This document shows positions 26,337 through 33,922 of a stretch of DNA of 64,000 bases, in pieces. The notes beneath the pieces were generated by a model, which saw nothing but the letters and a program-made list of their open reading frames with translations, was not told where the DNA came from and did not search any database. Source of the DNA: Arthrobacter sp. ISL-85 (lineage in GTDB: Bacteria; Actinomycetota; Actinomycetes; Actinomycetales; Micrococcaceae); NCBI RefSeq assembly GCF_018613675.1, contig NZ_JAGGPQ010000002.1, positions 1 through 64,000 on the forward strand, written 5' to 3'. Made by a program: the position numbers and the translations under genes. How positions within the stretch are numbered: the first letter of the stretch is position 1; the number at the start of each line of letters is the position of its first letter.

Positions 26337-26765
26337 TTAGGCGACGTTGACGGTGCAGGGCATTCGGTAGCGGTTGGGGAGCTCGGCGGCGGTTTCTGGC
26401 AGGTCGTCCGGGCCGTGGGCCTGGCCGTTCTTCCAGTGGAAGAACGCCTGTTCGGTGATCGCGTCCCACTGGCGGGCCTTGGTCCGGTAGTAGGTGCAGG
26501 TGACGTCTCCCTCGCAGTAGGTGGCGACGCCGAACAGGTTACCGATCCGGTCAGCGGTTCGGGTGGCCGCGACCATAACGTAGGGCCACTGTCCCAGGTC
26601 CCAGCCGTCCGAGCCCCAGTTGGAGAGCACGGTCCAGCCGTGTTGTTCGATGAGGTCCATCCAGTCGTAGCCGCCGTTCATGTGGTAATCGCCCAGCACG
26701 ATCATGTCCTCGATGGTTTCCCCGGTGTCGGCCAGGGTCACGGTCTTCCTTGTTACTGCGTTCAT
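26337..26765 (-). CDS. Hypothetical plasmid protein rich in Trp and Tyr
   Basis: 142 aa. It contains repeated aromatic motifs (DYHMNGGYDWMDL, NWGSDGWDLGQWPYVMV, TCTYYRTKARQWDAI) but no family I can name. The start at 26765 is chosen because AAGGAACAA precedes it. Its 5' leader resembles that of the ParB gene just downstream, so both may be co-regulated or the leader may have been duplicated. Confidence 0.65.
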   Translation of the reverse strand: MNAVTRKTVTLADTGETIEDMIVLGDYHMNGGYDWMDLIEQHGWTVLSNWGSDGWDLGQWPYVMVAATRTADRIGNLFGVATYCEGDVTCTYYRTKARQWDAITEQAFFHWKNGQAHGPDDLPETAAELPNRYRMPCTVNVA

Positions 26766-26952
26766 GGTGTTGTTCCTTTTTGTCCGAGAAGTGATGGTGG
26801 ATGGGGCAGCCCTGGTGACCGGCCAAGCACAAACTCTGTTGACGAGTATGTACATTTGTTAGATATCCCGGTAGCGTGCTTCTGTCGGTTATTGGGGGGC
26901 GACGGGCTTCTGAGGAGGCTCCGTCGGCCGGCGAAGCGATTGTGGGGAGTCG

Positions 26953-27342
26953 TTGGAAAAAATTGAAGTTGAAGGTGGCAACGGCACAGTCGTCCTCGGC
27001 GATGATGGAATCCTTCGCCTGCGTTGGCACCCGGGAGTGAGAATCGAGCCCGCCGACGCCCACGCCGCCATGGCAGCCGTAAATGCCGCGGCGGATGGGT
27101 CCGAGTACCCCTTGTTAGTGGACATGTCAGACACAGCCTCCCTCAGCCGCCAAGCACGCTCCGTCTTCACCATCCGCTGTGCGGCCTCCCGCATTGCGCT
27201 GCTTGGCAAGAGCCCAGTTGACCGGATGCTCGCCAACTGGTCCCTGGGCGTGCGAAACCTCCCCACCCCGGCGCGCTTTTTCACTTCCAACACCGAGGCC
27301 ATCACCTGGTTGCTGGTAAACCAAACGACTTCCCGGACCTGA
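26953..27342 (+). CDS. STAS/SpoIIAA-like domain protein
   Basis: 129 aa with a TTG start preceded by GGGGAG. The alternating strands and helices (GILRLRWHPGVRIEPADAHA, YPLLVDMSDTASLSRQAR, IALLGKSPVDRML, PARFFTSNTEAITWL) match the short STAS-like family abundant in Arthrobacter. Such proteins may act in partner switching, but the role is unknown. It stands alone, divergent from the Trp-rich protein gene. Confidence 0.65.
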   Translation: MEKIEVEGGNGTVVLGDDGILRLRWHPGVRIEPADAHAAMAAVNAAADGSEYPLLVDMSDTASLSRQARSVFTIRCAASRIALLGKSPVDRMLANWSLGVRNLPTPARFFTSNTEAITWLLVNQTTSRT

Positions 27343-27401
27343 CCCCAACCTCGCCTTCCCAGCGGGGTCCCGGTGCTTACTGACGCATACCCGTGGGTTC
27401 C

Positions 27402-28655
27402 TCAGGCTGCCACCGGAGCTGCCTGCGTAGGCGGCCGGCTATAGCTCGTGCCGTCGCGCAACATCGCCCAGAGAACGTTGAGTCGACGCCGGGCAAGGGA
27501 GAGCATCGCCTGTATATGGGTCTTTCCTTCAAGCCGTTTGCGGTCGTAGTAGGTCCGTGATGCCATACAGCTCTTGAGGGCGGAGAGTGATGAAAGGAAG
27601 AAGACGCGCAGGAGCCGTCGGTCGTAGCGTCTGGGGCGGTGGTGATTTCCGCTGATCCGTCCCGAATCTTTGGGGACCGGGGCGAGTCCGGCGACGCCGG
27701 CGAACCTGCCGGGGTTTTCGAAGACGCTCAGGTCGCCGCCGGTCGCCCCGAGGAACTCTGCAGCCAGGACTGGCCCAAAACCTGGCATGCTCAGCAGTAC
27801 CGTGGCGTGGTGGTGCTCCGTGACTTTTGCGCTGATGAGGGCATCGAGTTCGGCCAGTTCATCGCTCAGGGCCAGGATTTCCCGAGCCAAGGCTGCGACT
27901 ATCTGCTCGCCGATGTGTTGGGCGGGCACGGTGGTGTGCTGCGATTTGGCAGCCTCAACGGCAGTGGCGGCGATTGCTGCCGAGGAGCGGGTTCCGTGCT
28001 TTTTCAGCCACGCTTGGATTCTGGCCTGCCCGGCCCGGCGGATCCCGTCGGGCGTGCGGTGCCTGGTCAGCAGCAGCAACGCCGCTTTAGAGCGGCTGTA
28101 GTCAAACGCCCGTTCCAGGGCCGGAAAGTATTCAAGCAACTGGGCGCGGAGCCGGTTGACTGCACGTGTTTTGTCGGCGGCTTTATCAGCCCGCCGGGCT
28201 GTGAGAAGCCGCAGGCCGGTGCTGATTTCATCCCCCGCGCGCAAGGGTTGGAGGTCGTTGCGCATCCGGGCCTGGTCAGCGATGACGGCGGCGTCTTTGG
28301 CGTCAGTTTTGCCGTCACCGCGATATAGCCGGGAGGCGTGGTGCACGGTACGGCCTGGAATGTAGAGAATGTCCTGGCCGTGTGCGAGAAGGAGGGCGAT
28401 GAGCAGCGCGGATCCACCGTGGTTCAGGTCGGTGGCCCAGATCAGGTTTCCGCCGTCGGCGAGTTTAAGGGCATCGGCGAGCAGCTCAAGCAGGGCCGCT
28501 TCGTCGTTGGGGATCTTTCGTGAGAGCAGCCGTGTGCCTTCGGCATCAATCACGACGCAGTGGTGGTGGGCTTTGCCGGCGTCAATGCCGGCCCATAGGT
28601 GCACCAAGAACAGGCTCCATTCTTTGGATGGGTTAAGGGCCCAGCAGATAACCAC
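27402..28655 (-). CDS. IS110 family transposase
   Basis: 417 aa at most. The N-terminal RuvC-like DEDD domain begins LWAGIDAGKAHHHCVVID, with Asp at GDGKTDAKDAAVIADQ completing the catalytic set. The C-terminal transposase_20 domain has LLSMPGFGPVLAAEFLGATG, the Ser-nucleophile region and SGRISGNHHRPRRYDRRL. The start is unsure: GTG at 28655, or GTG at 28604 giving 400 aa. The ends of the element could not be located. In IS110-group elements the non-coding part next to the start codon carries the bridge RNA. Confidence 0.88.
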   Translation of the reverse strand: MVICWALNPSKEWSLFLVHLWAGIDAGKAHHHCVVIDAEGTRLLSRKIPNDEAALLELLADALKLADGGNLIWATDLNHGGSALLIALLLAHGQDILYIPGRTVHHASRLYRGDGKTDAKDAAVIADQARMRNDLQPLRAGDEISTGLRLLTARRADKAADKTRAVNRLRAQLLEYFPALERAFDYSRSKAALLLLTRHRTPDGIRRAGQARIQAWLKKHGTRSSAAIAATAVEAAKSQHTTVPAQHIGEQIVAALAREILALSDELAELDALISAKVTEHHHATVLLSMPGFGPVLAAEFLGATGGDLSVFENPGRFAGVAGLAPVPKDSGRISGNHHRPRRYDRRLLRVFFLSSLSALKSCMASRTYYDRKRLEGKTHIQAMLSLARRRLNVLWAMLRDGTSYSRPPTQAAPVAA

Positions 28656-28960
28656 GCCGTCGTGTCCTTATCCGGCGATCATGTCGCGTCTCTCAATCAG
28701 CGGTCGGGTCATCGCGGGGTGGCGGGCGGCCAATCCTGACAAGCCGTCACGCACGAGTCGTCCGGCACAGCAGCCAAAGCCATACCCGCCTCCCCTGGGT
28801 AGCCACGACCCTACAGCGGCCGCGGAACTGAACCCGATAACAACATAAGGACAGCAGCCAAAAGACGTCGTCAACACAAAGGTGATGACGGGCCGGAGCC
28901 CTGCGACGGACCGGCAGCACCCAACAGTCGGCCGCGCAGCGGACGCCCATTAGAGGGGTT
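28656..28960 (-). ncRNA. Candidate bridge RNA region of the IS110 element
   Basis: About 300 non-coding bases lie upstream of the IS110 transposase, where IS110-group elements encode their bridge RNA (known from IS621). The region is GC-rich with several short complementary arms, but I could not identify the target- or donor-binding loops by eye. Boundaries are approximate. The further stretch 28961-29211 shows nothing clear. Confidence 0.3.
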
Positions 28961-29211
28961 GGAGCGCAGCCGGAAACCCCCTGTACGGCGATAAACTTGT
29001 ATTGCCCCCGTCACCGGCCGCTCCCCCAGTAGGCCGGTGACGGTGCGGCCGAAAAAGGCATGTTTACACCCAGGGCAGAGGGCCGCATTCCCACCAGTCG
29101 TGGTCCTCTGCTTTGCCCTGGGCGGCCGCAGCAGTGTTGATACGGTGATGTCTGGGGTCTTCTGGAGCTGGAAGTCATTTAGTCCCGAACGGACACTAGA
29201 GGGGGAAATCT

Positions 29212-29514
29212 ATGGGCCTGTGGAGCTGGCTTGGCCGGCGCAAGCCGGCAAAGGGTGCTGACGACGCCGACCGCGTGATGTCCGATCAGCCCAAGGAGCA
29301 GGAGCCATTAACTCCTGAGCAGCTGTCAGAGCTTAAAGATGCGTGGACCGAGCTCACCGAGGCGGCCAAAGAGTCAGCTGTCACCAGCTTTCATGCCTGC
29401 TCACGGGGCGGCAGGCCCTGGCAGGAAGACCCCGCATCTGTACGGAGCATGGCGGCCATGCTCCGTAGCTTCAGCAAGGAAGACGCGGCCACTGAAGGTC
29501 TGCCGCCCGCCTAA
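29212..29514 (+). CDS. Small hypothetical protein
   Basis: 100 aa, with GAGGGGGAAAT before the ATG. The N-terminus (MGLWSWLGRRKPAKG) is basic and could touch a membrane; a helix follows (LTPEQLSELKDAWTELTEAA), and the C-terminal part has GRPWQEDPASVRSMAAML. No family recognised. It precedes the DNA ligase gene by 41 bases in the same direction. Confidence 0.6.
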   Translation: MGLWSWLGRRKPAKGADDADRVMSDQPKEQEPLTPEQLSELKDAWTELTEAAKESAVTSFHACSRGGRPWQEDPASVRSMAAMLRSFSKEDAATEGLPPA

Positions 29515-29555
29515 CGCGGGCGTCCAGGCTGACGATTCTCCTCTAGGCTGGGCCC

Positions 29556-30575
29556 ATGGCCGAGTCCCTTCCGCCGGCACTGCAACCACCGGTCGCGGTT
29601 GCCCTGGCAAAACTCGTCAAAACTTTCCCTGGGCCCAACGCACTACCCGGTGGACTGACGGCCGAACCCAAGTGGGACGGTTACCGGACAACCGCCTACA
29701 TTCAGGCTGACCAGGTGACGCTGTGGTCCAGACAGGGCAAAGAACTTACGAAGATCCTGCCGGATCTCGCTGCAGCCCTCGCAGCTCAGGTACCGCCCGG
29801 GGTTGTCCTGGACGGCGAAGCCATCATCTGGAACAAGAACCGGCTGGACTTCGAAGCCCTACAGCAGCGCATGGTCACCTCCAGGGCCGCCCTGCCGGCC
29901 GTGGTCAAAAAACTGCCCGCCTCGTTCGTGGCCTTCGATGTGCTCGCCGTCGCCGGGCAGGACACCAGGGGCGTGCAGTTCACCGGGCGCCGGCAGCTGC
30001 TCGAGGAACTGGCCCGGGACTGGGCCGCACCATTGACCCTCTCCCCCACCACCAGGGACATGGAACTGGCAAAGACCTGGCTGCAGGATCTGCCCGCCAC
30101 CGGAATCGAAGGTCTCGTGTTCAAGGGCGCCGCCCAACCGTACGAAGCCACCAGGGCTTGGCTGAAGCTGAAACACAAGGACGTCCTGGACGTCGTGTGC
30201 GCTGCGGTGATCGGGCCCGTGACCCAGCCTCAGGCCATCATCGCCGGTCTACCGATAGAAGGCGCACTGAAAATTATCGGTCGATCCACAGTCCTCTCCA
30301 CGAAGATCGGCCGTGAACTGAGCCAGCACCTCCGCCCGGCCGGCCCCGGGCATCCCTGGCCCGAGGAGATCAGCGAATCGTCCCTGAACAGGTTCAGCAA
30401 GGCCAAAGGCCCAGTGCGGCTGACTCTGGTCGAGCCGGTCGTGGTCGAGGTCTCCGCCGACGTCGCCTGGTCCGGTATGTCCTTCCGCCACCCGGTTTCC
30501 TACCGGCGGGCAAGGCCCGAGCTGGACCCCTCAGGCGTCCGTGTTCCCCCGGAGCTGGACAACAGGCGCCGCTGA
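29556..30575 (+). CDS. ATP-dependent DNA ligase (LigC-like)
   Basis: 339 aa, the size of the short actinobacterial LigC-type ligases. Nucleotidyltransferase motif I is EPKWDGYR with the adenylated Lys39; motif III-like VVLDGEAIIW and motif IV-like TGIEGLVFKG follow, then motif V LKLKHKD near residue 205. The C-terminal OB domain ends the protein. It seals nicks with ATP, unlike the chromosomal NAD ligase. It sits in a plasmid repair neighbourhood with a YedK protein and an SOS-box cassette. Confidence 0.9.
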   Translation: MAESLPPALQPPVAVALAKLVKTFPGPNALPGGLTAEPKWDGYRTTAYIQADQVTLWSRQGKELTKILPDLAAALAAQVPPGVVLDGEAIIWNKNRLDFEALQQRMVTSRAALPAVVKKLPASFVAFDVLAVAGQDTRGVQFTGRRQLLEELARDWAAPLTLSPTTRDMELAKTWLQDLPATGIEGLVFKGAAQPYEATRAWLKLKHKDVLDVVCAAVIGPVTQPQAIIAGLPIEGALKIIGRSTVLSTKIGRELSQHLRPAGPGHPWPEEISESSLNRFSKAKGPVRLTLVEPVVVEVSADVAWSGMSFRHPVSYRRARPELDPSGVRVPPELDNRRR

Positions 30576-30582
30576 CGGCGCC

Positions 30583-30657
30583 GCGGGTTATACCCAGTGT
30601 GGACAGCTTTGAGATTCATCCTCCGGTCTCCACCTGCCCACAATGGGCATAACCCGC
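30583..30657. repeat. 20-bp inverted repeat downstream of the ligase
   Basis: Left arm 30583-30602 (GCGGGTTATACCCAGTGTGG) and right arm 30638-30657 pair at 18 of 20 positions with a 35-base loop. It lies just after the ligase stop. There is no T run, so it is not a clear terminator; it could be a recombination site or an RNA hairpin. Confidence 0.55.
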
Positions 30658-30772
30658 TTCGATTTTTGGGGGCGCCGCCTTTTGCGGTACACCCCGCCGG
30701 TACATCCGGCCCCGGGCCGGAACTCCCACCGGATGATGTACAACTCCCGGACCGCTAACCCCCTTGTGCTGG

Positions 30773-30900
30773 TTAGCGGTCGGTGCGGACGGCCAGGAGC
30801 TTTTGGCCTTCTTCCCGCAGCGCCTACAGGTTTTCCCGCGCCTCGTCGTAGGTGTCACCCTCGGCGCCGATACGGGTGACGCTGCCGTCGGGTTGCTGGT
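30773..30900 (-). pseudogene. Small conserved gene interrupted by an in-frame TAG
   Basis: The minus-strand frame reads PDGSVTRIGAEGDTYDEARE, NL, then a TAG stop at 30824-30826, and continues in the same frame ALREEGQKLLAVRTDR to TAA at 30773. The two halves look like one short conserved protein family with a single CAG-to-TAG change. No start codon is evident at the 5' end, which abuts the YedK stop. A stem of 11 bp (30750-30760 with 30771-30781) covers its 3' end. Confidence 0.45.
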
Positions 30901-30927
30901 GCTGCCGGTAAGGATCACCGCAAGAGC

Positions 30928-31641
30928 CTACGCATCCGCGGGCGCCGGCTCGATGAGCTCGGGCCCATTGTTCCTGACGCTGTTGACCCTGGGGCTGACA
31001 ATGCGTGGTGTGAGGGTGGGCTCGGGCAGGGCATCGAGCAGGTGCTGGACATCGTCCTTGGCCGTCAGGTCCGGACTGAGCCACTCGGCGAACCGGTCCC
31101 GCGGGATGATCACCGGGGACCGGTCATGGACGTGGCCGAGGGCGTCCTGGGTCTTGGTGGTCAGCACGGTGCAGGACAGCAGCCAGCGGCCGGGGTCGTC
31201 CTCGGGCACTGACGGATCGGCCCACCACTCGTACAGGCCGGCGAAGCCGAGCAGGGGTTCCTTTTCCGAGTACAGGTAGTTCGGGATCTTTTTGCCGTCC
31301 TCGGTCTTCTGCCATTCGTAATAGCCTTCGGCTGGGACGACGCAGCGGCGTTTGACTGCTGCCTTGCGGAAGGACGGCTTGTCCAGGATCGATTCGCTCC
31401 TGGCGTTGATGAGCTTGTTCCCGATTTTGATGTCTTTGGCCCAGGACGGGACCAGGCCCCAGCGGGCGATGAGCAGGTGCCGTTCGATCGAGTCCTCGTC
31501 CAGCCGTTCGGCCACGATCGGCACGTCCTGGGTCGGTGCGACGTTCCACGACGGCGGCGGCGGCCTGCCCTCAACCTCCTTCGCCTCGAAATGGCTCAGG
31601 AGATCACCGGTTGCCTTGGACATCACGTACCTGCCGCACAT
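30928..31641 (-). CDS. SOS response-associated peptidase (YedK/HMCES)
   Basis: 237 aa. YedK/HMCES proteins form a covalent link to abasic sites in single-stranded DNA through Cys2. Here the N-terminus is MCGRY, fixing the start at 31641 (a start three codons earlier would move the Cys). Asn33 (WNVAPTQ), Glu105 (PAEGYYEW) and the HVHDRSP His residues form the active site. It protects replicating plasmid DNA from breaks at abasic sites. Many actinobacteria have a chromosomal copy, so this is likely an extra one. Confidence 0.92.
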   Translation of the reverse strand: MCGRYVMSKATGDLLSHFEAKEVEGRPPPPSWNVAPTQDVPIVAERLDEDSIERHLLIARWGLVPSWAKDIKIGNKLINARSESILDKPSFRKAAVKRRCVVPAEGYYEWQKTEDGKKIPNYLYSEKEPLLGFAGLYEWWADPSVPEDDPGRWLLSCTVLTTKTQDALGHVHDRSPVIIPRDRFAEWLSPDLTAKDDVQHLLDALPEPTLTPRIVSPRVNSVRNNGPELIEPAPADA

Positions 31642-31746
31642 GGAGCCCATTCTGCCCGACACTTCACCCAAAGCGATCACCGCAGAGGGCGTCCCACGAG
31701 TACGGGCCGCTCCCCCCGGTTCCCAAGCACCCAAGACGGCGCGGCC

Positions 31747-31842
31747 TTGTCCACGGTTGGGGGCAATCCGGGTTATCCACGGCTGGTTTTTTTCCTGGGA
31801 GCCATCGGGGAAGCTCGCTTCGGCAGCCGGAGCGGTGGATAA
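31747..31842. promoter_or_regulatory. Cluster of DnaA-box-like sequences
   Basis: TTGTCCAC (31747-31754), TTATCCAC (31773-31780) and GTGGATAA (31835-31842, the reverse of TTATCCAC) lie within 100 bases, the last two as an 11-bp inverted repeat GGTTATCCACC-like pair. Actinobacterial DnaA boxes read TTGTCCACA or TTATCCACA. The region 31642-32000 has no gene. Confidence 0.35.
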
Positions 31843-32001
31843 CCCCCATCAGGATTGTCCCCGGTTGTGGGCAGCGGCCCCCACAGCCCCGGCTTCGTGT
31901 CCTGCATCAGACGCAAGTTGGTGGAGAACGTTCTTTGTCGTACCCCTCCCCCACAATGAAACCTGCGGTCAGACGGGCCGTTTTTTCTTGGCGTGTCTAT
32001 T

Positions 32002-32014
32002 CGAACATATGTTC
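32002..32014 (+). promoter_or_regulatory. LexA (SOS) box
   Basis: CGAACATATGTTC, a perfect GAAC-N4-GTTC core as in the Gram-positive/actinobacterial SOS box. It lies 12 bases upstream of the ATG at 32027, so the short cassette 32027-32653 is probably damage-inducible. Confidence 0.75.
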
Positions 32015-32026
32015 TAAGGTTGTGTT

Positions 32027-32155
32027 ATGGGACCGGAGCAAGCTGTCGCGCTGCAGGCGAAGTACGCGCGCCGCGCCGGCCCAATCGGGCTGACCGTGGA
32101 AGAGCTCGATTTCGAGCACTTCCCGGCAAAAACGGGTACCCAGGAATCCCAGTAA
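32027..32155 (+). CDS. Short SOS-box-linked ORF (42 aa)
   Basis: 42 codons starting MGPEQAVALQAKYARRAGPI. It is protein-like (helical N-terminus, VEELDFEHF acidic end) and starts right after the SOS box. The real downstream coding frame (32152-32358) lies in the -1 frame, so this may be the N-terminal part of that product, split by a frameshift, or a separate short ORF. Confidence 0.4.
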   Translation: MGPEQAVALQAKYARRAGPIGLTVEELDFEHFPAKTGTQESQ

Positions 32156-32358
32156 AGGCGTGGATCCGGTTCCCCAACTGCGCGGAGCTCGTGGACAGCG
32201 AAGTGTTCGCTTGGACGGCGAAAGCAGCAGAAGTGACGTGGAAGGACGGACCGGTGACATACCGGAACTGGGTGTGGAGTTCGGCGGTTACCCGCCGGGA
32301 AGAAATGATGAACAGAAATTTGGGAGAGCGGACCAACCGTGACAGCAACAGTAAGTGA
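32152..32358 (+). CDS. Small SOS-cassette protein, start unresolved
   Basis: The frame VKAWIRFPNCAELVDSEVFA then WTAKAAEVTWKDGPVTY and RNWVWSSAVTRRE looks like a compact conserved protein that in actinobacteria precedes DUF6504-like genes. No ATG or GTG begins it with a ribosome site; the frame is open back to 31993 with GTG/TTG candidates lying before or inside the SOS promoter. It may be translated by -1 shift from 32027, or be a relic. Overlaps the next gene by 20 bases. Confidence 0.4.
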   Translation, partial: VKAWIRFPNCAELVDSEVFAWTAKAAEVTWKDGPVTYRNWVWSSAVTRREEMMNRNLGERTNRDSNSK

Positions 32359-32653
32359 AACAACCCTCAACGCCCCCGTGGACGTCCGCTTCACCGCAGC
32401 CGGCACACCCCTGGCCGTCCGCTATGACGGGCGCGTTTGGGCGGTCGCGGCGGAGCCGCTGCACTGGTTCACCAGGGACTACTGGTGGGAAACACAGCGG
32501 ACCGTGCCGGTCGGAGTGGGGAACGTTGTGGACATCGAACACTGGAGACTTCAAGTCCGGCTGGGGTCCTCCATATCGGCGCTGCGAACCTTCGAACTGC
32601 GCCGGGATCCCCTGTCGGAACAATGGCTGCTGGAGTCAATCACGGACGAGTGA
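32339..32653 (+). CDS. DUF6504-like family protein
   Basis: 104 aa with a GTG start and GGAGAG upstream. The pattern VRYDGRVWAVAAEPLHWFTR, YWWETQRT, then the strand VDIEHWRLQVRLG fits the DUF6504-like family, small beta-rich proteins often near translesion polymerase genes in actinobacteria. That link and the upstream SOS box suggest a role in the DNA damage response, but the function is unknown. Confidence 0.65.
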   Translation: MTATVSETTLNAPVDVRFTAAGTPLAVRYDGRVWAVAAEPLHWFTRDYWWETQRTVPVGVGNVVDIEHWRLQVRLGSSISALRTFELRRDPLSEQWLLESITDE

Positions 32654-32756
32654 ATCCGCACCTAAGGAGGGATGGGCAACCATATAGGTCAGAGCAGTCA
32701 TTTTTGGGGAGACGCTGACGCTGAGCCGTTCAGCGTCTCCTTCAAGCTGGGCGACC

Positions 32757-33110
32757 CTATTTCTTGGCGTAGTAAAAACCCACCGCTGCCGCTGCTAGTG
32801 ACTGAGGTGCAGAAAGTGCTGCAGCGGCCGCCGTAAAGCGTTCCAAAGGAAGGTCCAGCCATAGCAGACCAACAAACAGCGCGGCGTACAAGATACCCAA
32901 TCCCGCCAGGATGGAGTAGGCGATCCTGGCGCGAACGCGGTCATGGTTGTGCGGATCCCTCGCTTCGACAGGGTAGAGGCCGGGCCCTCCTGGGGATAAG
33001 GATTCCTCCAACTCTTCCGGTGGCAGGGGCGTCAGTGTGCCTCCCTCGCCATCGCCAGCCTCATCGAGGCCGCCTTTCTGCCCTGCTTCCTCTGGATCAG
33101 AAATCGACAT
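32757..33110 (-). CDS. Small two-helix membrane protein
   Basis: 117 aa. The first 60 residues are acidic and disordered (Gly, Glu and Pro-rich). Two hydrophobic helices follow: ILAGLGILYAALFVGLLW and a second, Ala-rich one reaching FYYAKK at the C-terminus. ATG at 33110 is preferred; a TTG three codons earlier is possible. It overlaps the preceding small gene by 14 bases, so they are one unit. Function unknown; small inner-membrane effectors of this shape occur in defence and toxin systems. Confidence 0.65.
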   Translation of the reverse strand: MSISDPEEAGQKGGLDEAGDGEGGTLTPLPPEELEESLSPGGPGLYPVEARDPHNHDRVRARIAYSILAGLGILYAALFVGLLWLDLPLERFTAAAAALSAPQSLAAAAVGFYYAKK

Positions 33111-33306
33111 CTTTATCAAACACCGCCATCACTCCGCTGAGACCGGGATGGAGGGGGCTTTCATCGTCGGAAATTGATTCTTTAACGGCGAGGGGCATGG
33201 AGAGTGAGCTACTCCATGCCCCGCGGACACTGGAAACATAGATCCAAGGTGGCGTGTTGGGCCCGTTCGGGTCGTCGGACCCGCCGATAGGAGCACAAGA
33301 TGACAT
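33097..33306 (-). CDS. Small hypothetical protein paired with membrane protein
   Basis: 69 aa beginning MSSCAPIGGSDDPNG, with AAAGGAGAG 9 bases upstream that fixes the start. It contains the aromatic-charged segment WIYVSSVRGAWSSSL and ends FDKDVDF. No family recognised. Its end overlaps the start of the two-helix membrane protein gene, which suggests joint function. Confidence 0.6.
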   Translation of the reverse strand: MSSCAPIGGSDDPNGPNTPPWIYVSSVRGAWSSSLSMPLAVKESISDDESPLHPGLSGVMAVFDKDVDF

Positions 33307-33378
33307 CAGCGTGCTCTCCTTTCCCGGCTGCAGACCGGAGCAGTTCTTACAAACTTCGTGCGCAATCACATGCTACGC

Positions 33379-33412
33379 TCGTGTGCGTCGAATGTACATC
33401 AGACGCACACGA
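33379..33412. repeat. Perfect 11-bp palindrome in divergent promoter region
   Basis: TCGTGTGCGTC (33379-33389) and GACGCACACGA (33402-33412) around a 12-base loop containing TGTACA. It lies between the small membrane-protein unit and the ribbon-helix-helix gene. A TTGACA at 33428-33433 could be a plus-strand -35 box. Likely an operator. Confidence 0.5.
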
Positions 33413-33569
33413 TAGCCACATTTTTTGTTGACAGCGATCTCTACATCTGTGTACCTTTGACGTATGGCGCTGGAATATTCGGGTGAACCCGGGTATAAGC
33501 AGCAGCTAGGTACGACCTAGTAATGGAACCGAACGTGCCGGCTTGTCCGGCGACTCAAAATAATTGAAT

Positions 33570-33627
33570 GACCTCCGTCTGATGGGGGTCTAATCGTCGT
33601 CTCTAAGACGGGGTTAGACGCGAGGTC
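33570..33627 (+). promoter_or_regulatory. Nested hairpin in the leader of the RHH gene
   Basis: Three concentric arm pairs: GACCTC/GAGGTC (33570/33622), GTCTAA/TTAGAC (33588/33614) and CGTCT/AGACG (33598/33606). They form one long stem-loop that ends 7 bases before the AAGGAGA ribosome site of the gene at 33649. It may be an operator or a translation-controlling RNA structure. Confidence 0.5.
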
Positions 33628-33648
33628 ACAACCAAGGAGAGATGGGAA

Positions 33649-33912
33649 ATGCCTGCGAATCGCCACAGCTCCCCAACTACAAATGCCAAGCCCACGGGGG
33701 ACCAGGAACTCGTTCGGTTGAGCGTTAACCTGAACAAAGAGACTGCGGACGCCCTGAAAGAGATGGCTAAGGAACATGGCATTTCATTCACCGAGGCCGT
33801 ACGTCGAGCAATCTCCGTGTACAAGTTCATTGACGATGAAGTTCACGAGGGGCGCAAAGTGCACACCTTGGATGCCGACAACAAGAACGTTCGTGAGCTC
33901 GTATTGATGTAG
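33649..33912 (+). CDS. CopG/RHH-like small regulator
   Basis: 87 aa. A disordered N-terminus is followed by the ribbon strand VRLSVNLNKETADALKEMAK and the helix pair around HGISFTEAVRRAISVYKFID, the standard ribbon-helix-helix layout. The last residues (NVRELVLM) are strand-like. AAGGAGAG precedes the ATG and a strong terminator follows the gene, so it is monocistronic. It may regulate its own promoter through the palindromes upstream. Confidence 0.78.
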   Translation: MPANRHSSPTTNAKPTGDQELVRLSVNLNKETADALKEMAKEHGISFTEAVRRAISVYKFIDDEVHEGRKVHTLDADNKNVRELVLM

Positions 33913-33922
33913 CGCGCGTTGG

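Noticed and set aside
25467..26966. 499-codon plus-strand frame opposite ParB
   Set aside because: Runs through the shared leader and two genes; no domain, biased composition.
27387..28788. ATACCCG direct repeat as the border of the first IS110 element
   Set aside because: It would leave too little non-coding DNA for the element's 5' region; a 7-base match can arise by chance.
32126..32134. Programmed -1 frameshift heptamer
   Set aside because: A-AAA-ACG does not fit X-XXY-YYZ fully, so it is only mentioned as a possibility, not called as a feature.
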